A stretch of DNA of 64,000 nt from Boletus sp. NGJ (taxonomy: Eukaryota > Basidiomycota > Agaricomycetes > Boletales > Boletaceae), in the NCBI GenBank assembly GCA_019096195.1, contig JAGTXK010000187.1, forward strand, positions 124,001 through 188,000. Reading direction: 5' to 3'. Numbering within the stretch: the first letter of the stretch is position 1; every line of letters starts with the position of its first letter. Shown here piece after piece: positions 22,991-34,326 of the stretch. The position numbers and the translations under genes are program-made. Below the pieces are notes generated by a model, which did not search any database, was not told the DNA's origin, and worked only from the letters and a program-made list of their open reading frames with translations.

Positions 22991-24545
22991 AGTGATCGCG
23001 CGGGTCGTCTGCCACTGTCGTTGGATGTGTATGAATGCTGGGCTTTCCCAGATTACCGACTATACCGTGCATTATTGATTTGTCTTGTCATGATGATGAT
23101 GCAATCGACGTCGTGCCAGACGGCAACTACTCGAAACAACGCCACCGTCCCACAGCGTCGACGTGGAGAAGCCAAGCCAGGAATTGCCTGGTCTGGACGG
23201 ATACTTATATCAGCATGGGTGTCCCGTTCTCCCCTGTGTTAAGAACTCGCTGACAAGCTGACATCGAGTACGTTCAGCAAGAGCAATATTAGGACAAGGA
23301 TGGCGAGTCCTACCTGAAAGCCACGGGGAGGTTACACTTGCCCTCGTGGCAGGACACACAGGCCACATTGATAAGCTGCATCACTAGCGATGACAGCGAC
23401 ATCGGAAATTAGCCGAGGCCCTGCGACTCGGACCATCTCTGTGATCAAGGGACCAATGAAAGGCCCATCACACCCTCTCAAATCTTTCGCGGGGGATGTA
23501 TAAAGACGCTCAAACCCACCATGCACGCCGCTGAAGATCGCCCAAACGTATGGTTGCGACGTCAACCTGGAGGCTTTCGACTTTTGCAAACATAACGCTT
23601 CGAAACAAATGTGCGTATTGTAGCGTCCTGAATGGTCACGGTGGTATTTGCCTATAACATCGAGGGAAAGAGGGAGAGAGAGAGAGAGCCTAGAGAGTGT
23701 GATTGATCGAAAATATGGATCTCGGATAAAAAAAAGTTTTACGCTGACCTTGTGTGAATCCAAGATGATCATCCAGTCGTATGATTGCGGTTACTGTACC
23801 AAACGTTTTGCCGCTCGGCTTAAGTACCTCGGGGTTTTTTTTTTCGGATCTGTTCCCATGTCTGAGCTTAATGTTTGACCCTCGGTCGATCCTTTTGAAT
23901 GCAGGTTGGCTCAGCGGTGTGTGAACACAGTTACAGTAGCGCACGGGGCCCGTCGTCGCTGCTCTCCAACATGGCATCGAGGGATGCCGAGGACATGAAA
24001 CGGTTTGGTGTGGGGAAGCCAAGGCACGGACTCGTGCGACTGTGACCCAGCTCGCGGAACTTGCGCCGGCTTCCGTCTTTTTCTCGAGCCCCGAGTCAGA
24101 CGTCGACATTTTGAACGACAGGGGGTCCGTGGTCGTAAATAGCAAAGTTCGTGATGGCCCTCGTATGTGGTTTCCTCGCATCGTATTCTGTTCTTAACAC
24201 AAAAAGTATAACATGTTCCTGCCCAACTGCAGTCATTGATCTCCCTTGCCTATTATTGATAAAAACCATCAAACCTTTTTACCAAGACCTGACTGGCGGG
24301 TCGATACATGCATGGTTAACGGTATAGTCATGATTCCACGGGGGGAAAATCGTGCAGCCAAGAGCAAGCATAGACAATACGACGCGAATGCTAGCTGGGT
24401 GCAAATGCAAGAAGAGTGTGAAATGTTGCGAAAATACCATGTCCGACTATCATAGGTGCAATATAGTGCGAAGAAATATCTTACTCATGGGAGAATGCAT
24501 ACCAAAACGAGTGCTATATGATACAAATGAGATCATGACTCAGGC
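22991..24545. other. Convergent intergenic region with one weak minus-strand gene candidate
   Basis: About 1.55 kb between the 3' ends of the caleosin and the Rmd1 gene. On the minus strand, a Met near 24108 opens MSTSDSGLEKKTEAGASSASW, ending at a possible donor. Further on, an open stretch at 23332-23640 reads YVWAIFSGVHGGFERLY and VRVAGPRLISDVAVIA. Composition looks protein-like, but the family is not recognised and no clean splice model joins the parts. A GA-rich run lies near 23670-23690. Confidence 0.35.
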
Positions 24546-26512
24546 TTAGGCCATTAAATCAACGAGGATAGTGATGATGCCAAGGACTGACAGTAGATCC
24601 GAGTCAGCATCCCACGATGTCCACAGGGGGGGGGAAACTGACCAATCTCAATGGCAATTAAAGCAATGACAATCTGTTCAAGACGCTCTGCGTGCCTGCT
24701 GGAGACTGATTCCTTGAGGAGCTGAAGCATGTCTTGAAGGACCTGTTATTACTCCCATTGTCAGCAACAGACCGCATGAGCTACATTAAGCAAGCCAGCT
24801 CAACGAACTTCTACACGTGTGTTCAACAGATCGATACGTTGAGGAACTTCTAGGTAACTTCTCGCAGCTTCATACAGAGGTTGCAAATCGGGGTACGTCT
24901 GTCCTTTTCCATTAATGTCCGCGGAGAATGAGCGCACCCGCATTGTAAAAAAAACAATGCATACCCAGAATACCTCCTGCAAATGAGATGATTTAGAAGT
25001 CAATGCCGCTCGACACACGCGAAAGATAGACGGAGAAAACGTACTGGCGAGTCCAGGACAGATCCAACGGTGTTAATGTTTGTCCGCAAGATGAAGAGCT
25101 CTCCCGTTTTACGCATGATCTCTATTCTTCACGCGTTCGCGAAGCGTGTCGCGAACTCAAAAGGGGCGACAACACACCTGTATGGGACATCCCGATCTTG
25201 CCTGTTTCTGAAAGTGTTTCAGGTATGTCCTTTGTCTCTTCTATTTTCGAGGATATGAGCTCCTCGAACTAGGATGAGAACAGTTAGTTAAGAATTACCA
25301 AGGATCTAGAACATCAAGCATACCAACGATATCTTGACCGATTGGGAAAGGGCATGTGACAGCGACAATTTAGTCCTACGGTCCGTGGTTTATGGCATAT
25401 CATAAGAGGTGATATGAATGAGCTTACATGTATCCTGAGCCATGTCGGAGAGTGATTACATCGTTATATATTCTTTTCAGGAAATCAGTTTTGGGTTCCA
25501 CGACCTAAATCTCCCGATGAGGAAAGCACACATACCGACTATAATTTGCATAGTAGTAATTCAAATCTTCCATCTCAACGTCGTTGGGTCCTAGGCAAAA
25601 CATTCGCAAACCATCATGTTCCGGGGACGACCACACGGCTTACCCAGTCTATCCACTTCGAATCGTCGTCTAACAAATCGTTATGTGGATACCCAAGAAG
25701 CGAAACAGACGGGCTCACATGGATGCGAGGAAACGTTTCTCTTGAGCCTCTGACATGCCCCATATCACGACTGTGCCGTAGCCAAAGACAAATATCTCTG
25801 CCTCGTTGGGCACGGCATAGAACTTACTCCGCTTCTTCTTGGCGGGGTAAGCGTTACTGGCATCAGACGTCGGTGGGTTCAACTCGGGAACACCAAGCAA
25901 GTCTCCCGTGTAATTACTGCGCTGCACACGGGCGTCCAAAGTGGACGACGGTTCATAAGCATACGGGGTGTAAATCACGTCGTCGATGATCTTTGCATCC
26001 GTATGGTAGGCAGCACGTCTTGCATTAAAGAACTTGATAAGCTCAGGAAGCAGGTACGACCTATCACCACGACGTCAGATTTAACGCTTGTTGGGAACCT
26101 TTGGGAGACGGAAGACGGAACTAAAGGAAACATACTGGGCGGTCGCATAGGCAGTCACCCTCGGCAGCGACTTGGCCTTCTTCTTGGTCAGCCTGAGCGC
26201 ATCGCGCCGGGCGGTACCCTGGGGAATCCGAGATATCTGCCGCAGACGCCCTTCGGCGCCCTCTTCGTCGTCATCGTCGGCCTCCTCTTCTTCGTCATCG
26301 CCTTCGTCCGTGTCCCCAGTGGCGTTCAAACTCTCGTCGAGCTCGGGTGTGGATCCTGTTGCTGGGCCCGGGGTTGTCGGTTGGTCAGGGAGGACCTTGA
26401 GTTTGCCGGTGGTCTTGGTGGAGCGGTTCGCCCCACGAATCTTTGGCTCCATTTGGCTGGTCGAAGGCGACGACGGTGGATTCGTCTTTGGAAGAAGCGG
26501 TTTTGGAGACAT
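24546..26512 (-). CDS. RMD1: Rmd1/Sif2-type DUF155 protein (RMND1 family)
   Basis: Family members include yeast Rmd1, needed for sporulation, and human RMND1, a mitochondrial translation factor; the biochemical role is unclear. The start is MSPKPLLPKTNPPSS at 26512. A basic, acidic and Ser/Pro-rich leader of about 130 residues ends in VTAYATAQ, then LPELIKFFNAR. The DUF155 core follows: AEIFVFGYGTVVIWGMSEAQ, DVEMEDLNYYYANYS, RIYNDVITLRHGSGYM, ISHALSQSVK, FEELISSKIEETKDIPETL, ETGKIGMSH, GELFILRTNINTVGSVLDSPE, AARSYLEVPQRIDLLNTRVE and VLQDMLQLLKES. It ends in a membrane segment, IVIALIAIEIVLGIITILVDL, and a stop at 24546-24548. At least eight introns are needed. The terminal helix implies membrane anchoring. 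Domain order matches fungal Rmd1 closely. Confidence 0.9.
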
Positions 26513-27814
26513 GGTCGTACGATGGAGACTCTGGACAACAAGGGTTTGTGCTCGTCGTTTGGCACGGCGTGCGCGGTCCAATTCAAAAATAGACAGCAGT
26601 CAGAAAATAATTATAATAAATAAATATTTGAATAATTTAAGTAATTATGACATCACGGTTGGCTTATACAAGTTACTACGCTACGGTATTTATTGACTGT
26701 AGACTTTGTCCGTCAGTGTCGCTTCAATCGAAAAAAATACGCACGGAGACGCGATCCTGGGATCAAAGAGGTCAACCTTTTCTCCACCCCCTCCCCAGTT
26801 CAACCCGCAACACTCGGCGCCCTAAATGTTTGGCTAACAAACCCAAACGGTTCCACAAGACCGCGCTCGAGTTCCGCGCAAGATTATCCTAACCCGCCCT
26901 CAGCGACTCGCACGAAGATATACTTACACGTCCCAAAATGCCACCATGGGATCAATAATCGCGAAATCTAATAGCTGGTCCAGGGTTAAATTAAAACCTG
27001 GAGCCCCGTCGCCAAGCCGCCGCCCATCGGGGACATAGGTTGGCACTCTATTGAATTGCTCTGGAACGAATGGCCGGTCATCGGGTTCACACCACCCGTC
27101 CAAACCTTGGTCCTGAAACGGTGCGCTCTGATTTACGTTTTCCGCAACGTCGCAGATATCTATATTGATAAGTGTTCGACATCTCCTTGAAAGTCGGGGA
27201 CACTTATCTGTGCCCCGGTTTTTTTCATCACGCCGGTCGCTGCGTTTCGCTTTCAATCACTGCGCACGTCTGGTCGTCGTGATGTCTGTTTCCCATCTGA
27301 CTCGTAACACGGATTAGACCGGCGGCCAATCGAGAGAGCGTAGCTAATCATATCGTACCTAGAGCCACGAAAGCCCTCGGCCCCAAGGGAACGAATGCCT
27401 GAAAATACCTACTTCGTCCGCGGTCTGATTACCACACTACCTCCGTTTGTATAGACGGAGGCTGAGCGCGGACTAGATTAAGATCTGGATCTCGTAGTCA
27501 AAATCAGACTTGTCGAGGGCCTCCATGATAAGTTAGCTCGACGGGCTCCGACGATATGGTGCCTCTTCCATTTTTGCGTCAACCTAGTAATGGATACAGT
27601 CCCGATTGGTCCACGAACCTTTGTCGTGGCATTTGCTAGGTCCCAAGCTCGGCAAAGTGGGATCAAGGCCATGCTGTTCAAGAACAACAAGAGCGTCAAG
27701 CCCCGTGTAAAAACACAGGAAACAGCGTTCACTTGAGAGCACGATTCGCTTCCGGTATCTTCCGGCATTCTCCCGCGCCATCATTAATGCTTCATGCTCA
27801 CATCAGGTCCGTCC
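26513..27814. other. Intergenic region between Rmd1 start and photolyase end
   Basis: 1.3 kb. Two protein-like open stretches lie on the minus strand: 26924-27256 (reading FNRVPTYVPDGRRLGDGAP and later LDQLLDFAIIDPMVAFWDV) and 27478-27768. Neither is recognised and neither has a convincing exon partner. A small inverted repeat (cctccgt...acggagg) sits near 27440-27462. The A/T-rich part at 26590-26700 precedes the Rmd1 gene. Confidence 0.35.
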
Positions 27815-30416
27815 TCAGGCTGGCCGTTTCTTGTTCCTTTTGGGATAGTCGCCCCCTTCTTCGTCCATGCGTCTTTTCCCGAGCTTCTTTTTGCCGCTGC
27901 TAAGCCGATCATCCGAAATACGTTTAGGATGAAACATCGCACCCGCGGATCCATCGAGAACGGACGGACGGTTACCATACAGACCCAGTGCATACGCTGC
28001 CTTCATCCGCCGGATACAACGTTCTTTCTCCACCTTCTCACCCAGGCCAATGATGCAACCGGCATTCTGCTCCATGCTCAGGGGGGCCAGGTGCAGCGCG
28101 TATATAAACTTTCGGAGAATACACACGATTCCAAGCGTGCAGCAAAAAACGAAACTCAATACTCAAAAATTCTGGCACTGGGAACGCACACTCACCTTGT
28201 CTGGGAAGCTAGCCAGTTCAGGACAGTATTTACGTACGAGCATGCCGGACTTGTCAAATTTCTCGGGAAAAGGAGACCACCCCATAGATACGATCTGGGT
28301 CTAATATTAGTAAATCCGTAGCGCAATTACCGCTCGCGGAAATTTCACAATACTGCGAGAAAAATGCAGAGCACGACAGCCCTTGTTAATAACCATAAAG
28401 AGGGTCAAAAGGGTGAGCACTTCGGAACGTCGTGAGCATGGTAATAATTTACACTGACATGCAATTTCCGGGATTCGAGCAAGGATCCCAGTCAATAGGA
28501 CGCTCTGTGAATAGGACCTCGTGAGCCTCTATTTCTGCCGGCACGGTCACCGAGCATCGCACTCCCTTACCGTCAAGGACCACTGTTCCGCGCTCCCAGG
28601 AAAATGTGTAGTAACATTGCCCACGAGTAAGGAAGCACTAGCAACCAACTGAGATGAGATTGCTGATTAGCAATTTTTCATTAAGTCCGCACCGCCACCG
28701 CATGCCGTGCGAGATGATGTATACAAAGCCCCTCTTACTTACTCAAAGTCGACGCATGGTTGCGTCAATCCACGGGTCAATCCAGGTCTTTTTTTTTCTC
28801 CCCTTCTTTTCCTGAAAATGTGTCGGATGTAGTTCATGATGCGTTTGATCTATTCAAAACGCACCCATGCGGCCAGTCGCTCTCCGTCAACGGCATCCCC
28901 GAGGTGTACGTGGAGCGATTTTTTTTTTCTGTCCATTCTCGTCGTGTTTGTTCCATACGTTGAGCGACAAGTGAGGGGTACAAATAATCAAGGGGCATAG
29001 AAATACCTGCAATTAGTCAGCGCGATGACGGCCCTCTGATAAAATAAAGTAAAATAAATCCATCAAAAAGCCAGGTGTAGATAGCGTTCCCGCGGATTTG
29101 ACTAAATGATAATCCCTGGGTTCGCCCTGCGGCGTAATACATCTCTCTAAAGTAGAGCTGGTCGACAGGAACGCAACTTAGCATGAGGTGTGAAATGTGC
29201 GGTGAAATACGCACGGTCGGTGATCCGAGTACACTTCGTTTTGCCTCCGGATATACAGTCCCTGACACGCCAAAGGAACTCGCGTGGCGCAAGACAACCA
29301 AACTTCATGCAAGGGGACTGGTAATTACCGGTGATTCAAGCCCGCCAACATCTGAAATTCAGGCCCTCGAGCGCACACGTACCAAAAGGGTCGTGGCCGG
29401 AGGATCAAAGGCTGCAGGACTCGTCTTTGGCTGCAAGAAAGTAGCGTCACGCTCCCCGTCTTCACAGAACGCGGCCAGTCTTCTCAATGCTTCCGATTCA
29501 CCTCCCCTGATGCTCGTTGTCACAAGGGGTAAGCCGAACTCCTTGAGGGTTGGAATTTCAAAGTCCCCTCGCGGACCAACAGATGAGTCTGGATCGCTGC
29601 ATCATGAGGTGTCTTTTGGTGGTGTGATCGGTGAAGAAATCATAATACCGTAACAAGTTACCTCCGTTTCACACTCCCCAGCGTTGAGATCGACATCGCG
29701 GTGAACAGGATGTTCTGTACGTGTGAACATCGGAGTATCCTTCCCGGAGGGGACAACGTGTTTGGGAAGCGGGAGAGGACGGTCGGGAGCCGGGAGATTC
29801 TTGACAGCCTGAGGAAGAAGAAGAAGGGAATGAGGGGGGGACTCATCAGACACACAGGACCCACTTGTTTGATGGCATAAAGCACCGAGCGCCATGAGCA
29901 CACGGACACCGTCGCTTCCCCGCTGTATGGGTCTACCACGGCCTGAGGGTCCCACAACGTATGGCCTAGGAAGTACACGTGATTTGACGTCCGCATCTTG
30001 CGCTCCTGCATATGCCGCATCGTCATTCTTCAAACACGAGATGCACGATGCGCCACGCTGGACACAGGGCTGGAACCATGGTCTGGGGAGGTCCGCGGAT
30101 GATATGGAGCTTGGTCTTTGGGTTGCATGCAGAGAGGGTGCGAGAAAGGTCGTGCATGCTCTCCAAAAGGAAGCTCATTCTGGTCGTACGTCCACGTCAC
30201 GAACAAACAGAACCCTTTCTAGGGTGTCAAGAACCCACGTATCGCGGGTCCCAGATCCATACCTACAAAGATTTGCTTGAAAATCGGGAGAACACGTTGA
30301 AGGAACGTACCGGATAGTACATGTGACACGTTTGGGTTCATGTGAAGAGTGGGTGAGTCCTGTGGACGGAGATCAGTGCGAAACCAGTAGAGGACGCAAG
30401 TGGGAGGCCGGAACAT
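27815..30416 (-). CDS. Cryptochrome/photolyase family protein, (6-4) photolyase-like
   Basis: A flavin-binding photoreceptor or DNA-repair enzyme of the photolyase superfamily. The start is MFRPPTCVLYWFRTDLRPQDSP at 30416, the typical N-terminus of the alpha/beta domain, then VWIWDPRYVG. The next exons give NDDAAYAGAQDADVKSR, LGHTLWDPQAVV and LPAPDRPLPLPKHVVP. The FAD-binding half shows GDFEIPTLKEFG, QPKTSPAAFDPPATTLL, SPCMKFGCLAPREFLWRV, LYFREMYYAAGRTQGLSF, RGNAI, CFLTRGQCYYTFSWERG, DWDPCSNPGNCM, VRKYCPELASFPDK, IYAPHLAPLSMEQNAGCIIG (read across an intron) and MKAAYALGLYG. The stop is at 27815-27817 after a Lys/Arg-rich tail that could act as a nuclear localisation signal. The P-x-x-Q-x-x-AGCIIG ending points to the (6-4) photolyase/animal cryptochrome branch. 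Many short introns are needed and some joins in the middle are approximate, so substrate and activity stay open. Confidence 0.82.
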
Positions 30417-30732
30417 GTTCAGAGACGTGCGCGAAAACAACTGCAGTCTCAACCCCCCCACCCCCTCTTCATTTCATTGTTGACAGCTGAAACTCGTACA
30501 CCAAGTCTTCTTTGTACATCACGTGCTAGTATCCGGCCAGGTACCGTTTTAATGATAAATCGCATTCTCGGTCCAACATGTGCGTGTGATAGCGTACAGA
30601 GAGCAAAGCAAACTCCAGAGTGAGTGTCCATAATCTATATACGTGAGAGTTCGTTCTAGAATGCGCAACAAGGTAGTTCAAGCCTTTGAATGTAGTACGA
30701 AAACAACAGAGTCCCAGAGTGGCAGATGATGG
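30417..30732. other. Short intergenic region upstream of the photolyase gene
   Basis: 316 bp between the WOPR gene's stop and the photolyase start. It presumably contains the photolyase promoter. No feature is recognised. Confidence 0.4.
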
Positions 30733-32162
30733 CTAGAATTTCATTCTACCTGAGAATGAGCGCGAAAGTGAATGCCCAGGAGCGGACCCTTTGAGCGAGG
30801 TCGATGTGAGTGTGGAGAAACGCTGGAGGAACTGTTCATCGATAGGATCGCGTCTCGGGTATGAAAGGTTTTGGAGATAATCGAGGGGCACCAGCTGTTC
30901 TGTCAAGTGGACGGGGCTGATCCTTGGGCTCGGGGTGGCCGGCATGGATGAGGAAGAAGAGGGGGGCGATGGGCAAATGGACGCGGTGGGTCCAGCGAGG
31001 CTGTCTCGATATCGTGCGTGATCTCGCGCATTGATCAAATTAGGTTCCGAGTACGTAGTTTGGCGGACACCGCTTGAGGAGGTGTATTGAGGGTGGTCGA
31101 CCGATGACGGCAGAGAGAAGGCAGTTTTCCGCGCGCCTGGTGGATCTGACAGCTCCAATCGAGAAGCACTGGTCGAGGTGGGGAACTGGGTATAGACGGG
31201 TGTGGAAGATTGAGGCTGGTAGAAAGAAGGTTGAACAGGAAGAGAGTCCGAGGTTGAGATGACACCCTCCATTGGTGCTTGTGAGATGCGTTTAGCGACG
31301 ACAGATTTTGGGAGATCATCCTCTCTCCGGGATTTGCCATCTCTGCGGGCGCTACGAAACCATCCGTCTGGGACGGGGACATCACCGATCCCTTGGATAT
31401 TATCGATCGTGTTGAGCCGATCAAGCTTTTGTTGGCTAAAGTATGCCGCTGACAGGATAAGATGATTAGTCGCGTCACTGCGGAGATTGCCATGAAACAC
31501 GTACTGAGGTGCCACTTTCTGAATATGCCTCGGGAGCGATCATCGGGCAAAGAAACGCGCACACTATAAGTTTGCTTTATTAAGCGTTCAGATTCACTTG
31601 TTGCACGGGATCGAGGTGAGGGGTACATGCTGTATAGGTGACAGGTTAATGTAATGTGATCGAATTAGGTCAAGTGGAGAGAGGGAGGTATAGCACATGA
31701 TGGCAGGGGGGGGGAAAAAGGGTTAAATGACTGACCTAATCATTTGCGCCCAGGGTGTAGCGGCACTGGTTGGATCATCGCTCACGTCGCACTCCTTCTG
31801 GTGGTAAAATAGAAAGTCCTGGAGAGGGATGAATGGGAGAGAGAGAGAAGGGGTGGTCGGGAGACATACATCACGAACTCGACTCGGGCCCCAGCCCATG
31901 CCATCGGTCCTGGAGAGAGTGAGGTGGGGGGAGCGGGGAGAAGGGGGAGGACGGACCATCGCTCCATACCGAGGCCGGTTACCTCTGAGTTGGCACTGCG
32001 TTCTTCCCAGACGTATACGTTGCCGGGGACGATGGCGCGACGCTCCTCTGCATCGAGGCGGCGGGTTATGAGGGGTATGACGTTGCGGGCGACGGCGTAG
32101 AAGACGTGGAGGGCGTCTCTGGTGGAGCGAATGCGGACGTTCTGGAGGGAGGGATGCTGCAT
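30733..32162 (-). CDS. WOPR-domain transcription factor (Gti1/Pac2/Wor1 family)
   Basis: This is a fungal-specific DNA-binding regulator; relatives control morphological switching, gluconate uptake and effector genes. The start is MQHPSLQNVRIRSTRDALHV at 32162. The first WOPR half reads VIPLITRRLDAEERRAIVPG, NVYVWEERS, GLGMERW, then TDGMGWGPSRVRD and, after an intron, DFLFYHQKE. The second half reads ESERLIKQTYSVRVSLPDD, then FRKWHL joined over an intron to TAYFSQQKLDRLNTI and VPVPDGWFRSARR. The remaining 200 residues are Ser/Pro-rich and disordered, ending PGHSLSRSFSGRMKF with a stop at 30733-30735. The short N-terminus and the STRDALHVFYAV motif are of the agaricomycete type. A gene-free region of over 2 kb lies upstream, which fits the long promoters known for master regulators of this family. 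Confidence 0.9.
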
Positions 32163-34326
32163 TGGTGGGGGGAGGGAGATGAGAAGGGGGATGCGAGAGA
32201 GGGGAGGCTATATATTGCTCGGAAGCATAAGGGAAGAAGGAAAGGCGGGGTCGAGAGGAGGCGGCCAAAGTTGGAAATTATTTTAAGTTTGAATTGAGTT
32301 AGCACATGAGTTGAACTGTTGAGAAAAAAAAAAAAAAAAAAAAAGAAAAAGAAAAAAAAAAGAAAAAAAAGGCAACGTTAATTAGTATCCGGTTTTGACG
32401 ACGAGTATTTTCCGCTCGCCCGGCCGCCCAGGGCACTGATTTTTTGGCAACCGCCGGCTCAACGTTGTCTGCATGCTGGAGAACGGAGATCGGCGGGGCG
32501 AGAAAAGCCAAAGGCCAAAAGGTAATGGAACCCCCCGAAAAACGTCGACATCAAACCTTGATGGATGCGACGATGTAACCCATTCAAATGTACAACGTTA
32601 ATTTCTTAGGCGAATGCAGCACTGAATTGAATTGGCAAGGCCAACCAGCCTGGCAGTGACTCCTTCTCCTCGACACTCATCTCCACCCGCTGTCTGCTGA
32701 CTCATGATCTCCCTCTCTCCGTCATGCAGACCGACATGCGGTCCAAACGCCACTAGACGTTTATCGCGTGCGTCAACTGTTGTTCCAAGCCCACTCGACC
32801 CTCGACAAATGACACTGCGCCACCTTTACTTCCAAGCGATTTATCCGCTGCCCAGAAAAGAACGTACTCGTCCAACTAAAACCCAGATCTAATCTTAAAC
32901 GCCTCCCCCTGGCTGTGTGTCCTCTGGGAACGGTTATTTTCGTACTTCGGACTATCCCGCCTGACCTCACTCCTCCTCGTACGTGGATACCTGTAACCGG
33001 GCGCGATACCCCTGCGGCCTTCCGCTTCCTGTGATGAACTGTCCTCCAAATGAGTTCGTGCCGCCGTTCTTCCGCCTGGCTGTGGCCCCTGAGATCTCGT
33101 TTGTTTCCTCATGTGAGTGTCACCACAACCTTGTGTGCCCATCCCCCTCCCCCCCCTTCAAACTTGAACCGCGAAGGTTTCACTTTGTCGAACCCAATTC
33201 AATGTCCGAGACTCCGTGGCGTCGTGGCCAATGACGCGCACGCTCGTCTTCTCCACCCTCTGCCGCATTCTGCCGCACCCACTGCCAGCTCATACCGAAC
33301 CACTCACGTTTACCACATCCGTCCACGACTGCCTGGCATTACGGATTAACCACATCCGAGTCCATCGTCTTCCCACCACACCATGTTACCCGGGCGCAAT
33401 CATTTTGGAAAAGGGTCAATGCATCCCCTGCCGCATCACCAAAGCACGTCACACGCCCAAACAACCATCCCCCACAACTCGCGTTATCCACTCCCAGCAC
33501 GTATCAGCTGCCAACGGGTCCAGCTGAAATTCAGGGTAGCAACGGGGATTACTCTTCCTGTAAAGCTCTTCATATGACCGTGGCAAACAACGCTCAGCTC
33601 GCCAATTCGTTCCGAACCACATACCTGGCACTTTATCCAGTGGAAGCAGTGGATGAAACGTTGACGCGCACACGCATGTCTGCTTTTGGGGTCGTGAATT
33701 TCTCAGAGAGTGACCAGTCGAGGCAATCGGCCCCCTCCATTTCAACCCAGATTCATCGCCTTGGCACCATCATTGACGCCGGGTCAAACCCCGGCGCTGC
33801 CTGATTACGATCTAGAAGCAAAGCTCGAATCAGTTGTGCATCCTGTGACAGCGTCTTTCGGACTTGGAGAACGTTTCTGCCTCAAGCTCTGCCTCGCACT
33901 CCCATCCATCACTGCGGGCCTTCGCCACCAGCCAATTCCCGATGAAGATCTCGTGCACCCATCGTTAATGGAATGACCAGGTGTGTGCAGAAACATACGA
34001 CATAGAACACCTTCGACGTGTTCTTCATAAGCCACAGCTCAAACCTTGAAAACCAACCGCCTTGATGTGACAGAATGTGGGGGACGCAAAGATTCCGTAT
34101 GCTTGCGCGACACTATCCCGTTGTAATGCAACGAGGGGGGGAATGGGGGACGTAGTATGTACACTATAAATGTAACGGATCCTGTGCCATGTCTAGCGGA
34201 GGTGAGATCTGGCTGGGAGTCACCCGGAAGTATTGCGCCAAATGATCGGTAAACATTTTTGCGAACTAGCTCGCATCGTCTTACGCGACCAAATGGTCTG
34301 GTAAAACGGGCTCAGTATTTGTCAAC
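32163..34326. other. Long gene-free region upstream of the WOPR gene
   Basis: 2.16 kb, the longest stretch here without a supported gene. It contains an A tract, a pyrimidine-rich strand at 32640-33500 and a C run near 33145-33160. Short open frames occur on both strands (for example one on the plus strand ending near 33976), but none shows a family signature or splice pattern. It is likely the WOPR promoter and long 5' leader. Confidence 0.45.
32324..32370. repeat. A-rich tract
   Basis: An uninterrupted run of 21 A is followed by A runs broken by single G. It lies about 160 bp upstream of the WOPR start codon. It may exclude nucleosomes or be a poly(A) relic, but no retroelement body is attached. 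Confidence 0.8.

Noticed and set aside
1-23000. A biosynthetic (secondary-metabolite) gene cluster around the lipid genes
   Set aside because: No polyketide synthase, peptide synthetase, terpene cyclase or P450 is present; the lipid genes are primary-metabolism genes.
26003-26623. A long plus-strand frame near 26 kb
   Set aside because: It is antisense to the charged leader of the Rmd1 gene and has no family features.
29183-29653. A plus-strand frame inside the photolyase locus
   Set aside because: The opposite strand encodes conserved photolyase blocks; this frame is the shadow.
32275-32295. WOPR-binding site upstream of the WOPR gene
   Set aside because: The match lacks one base of the described motif; noted only within a finding, not called as a site.
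32324-32370. A tract as the tail of a LINE or SINE
   Set aside because: No element body, target-site duplication or reverse-transcriptase sequence is visible next to it.
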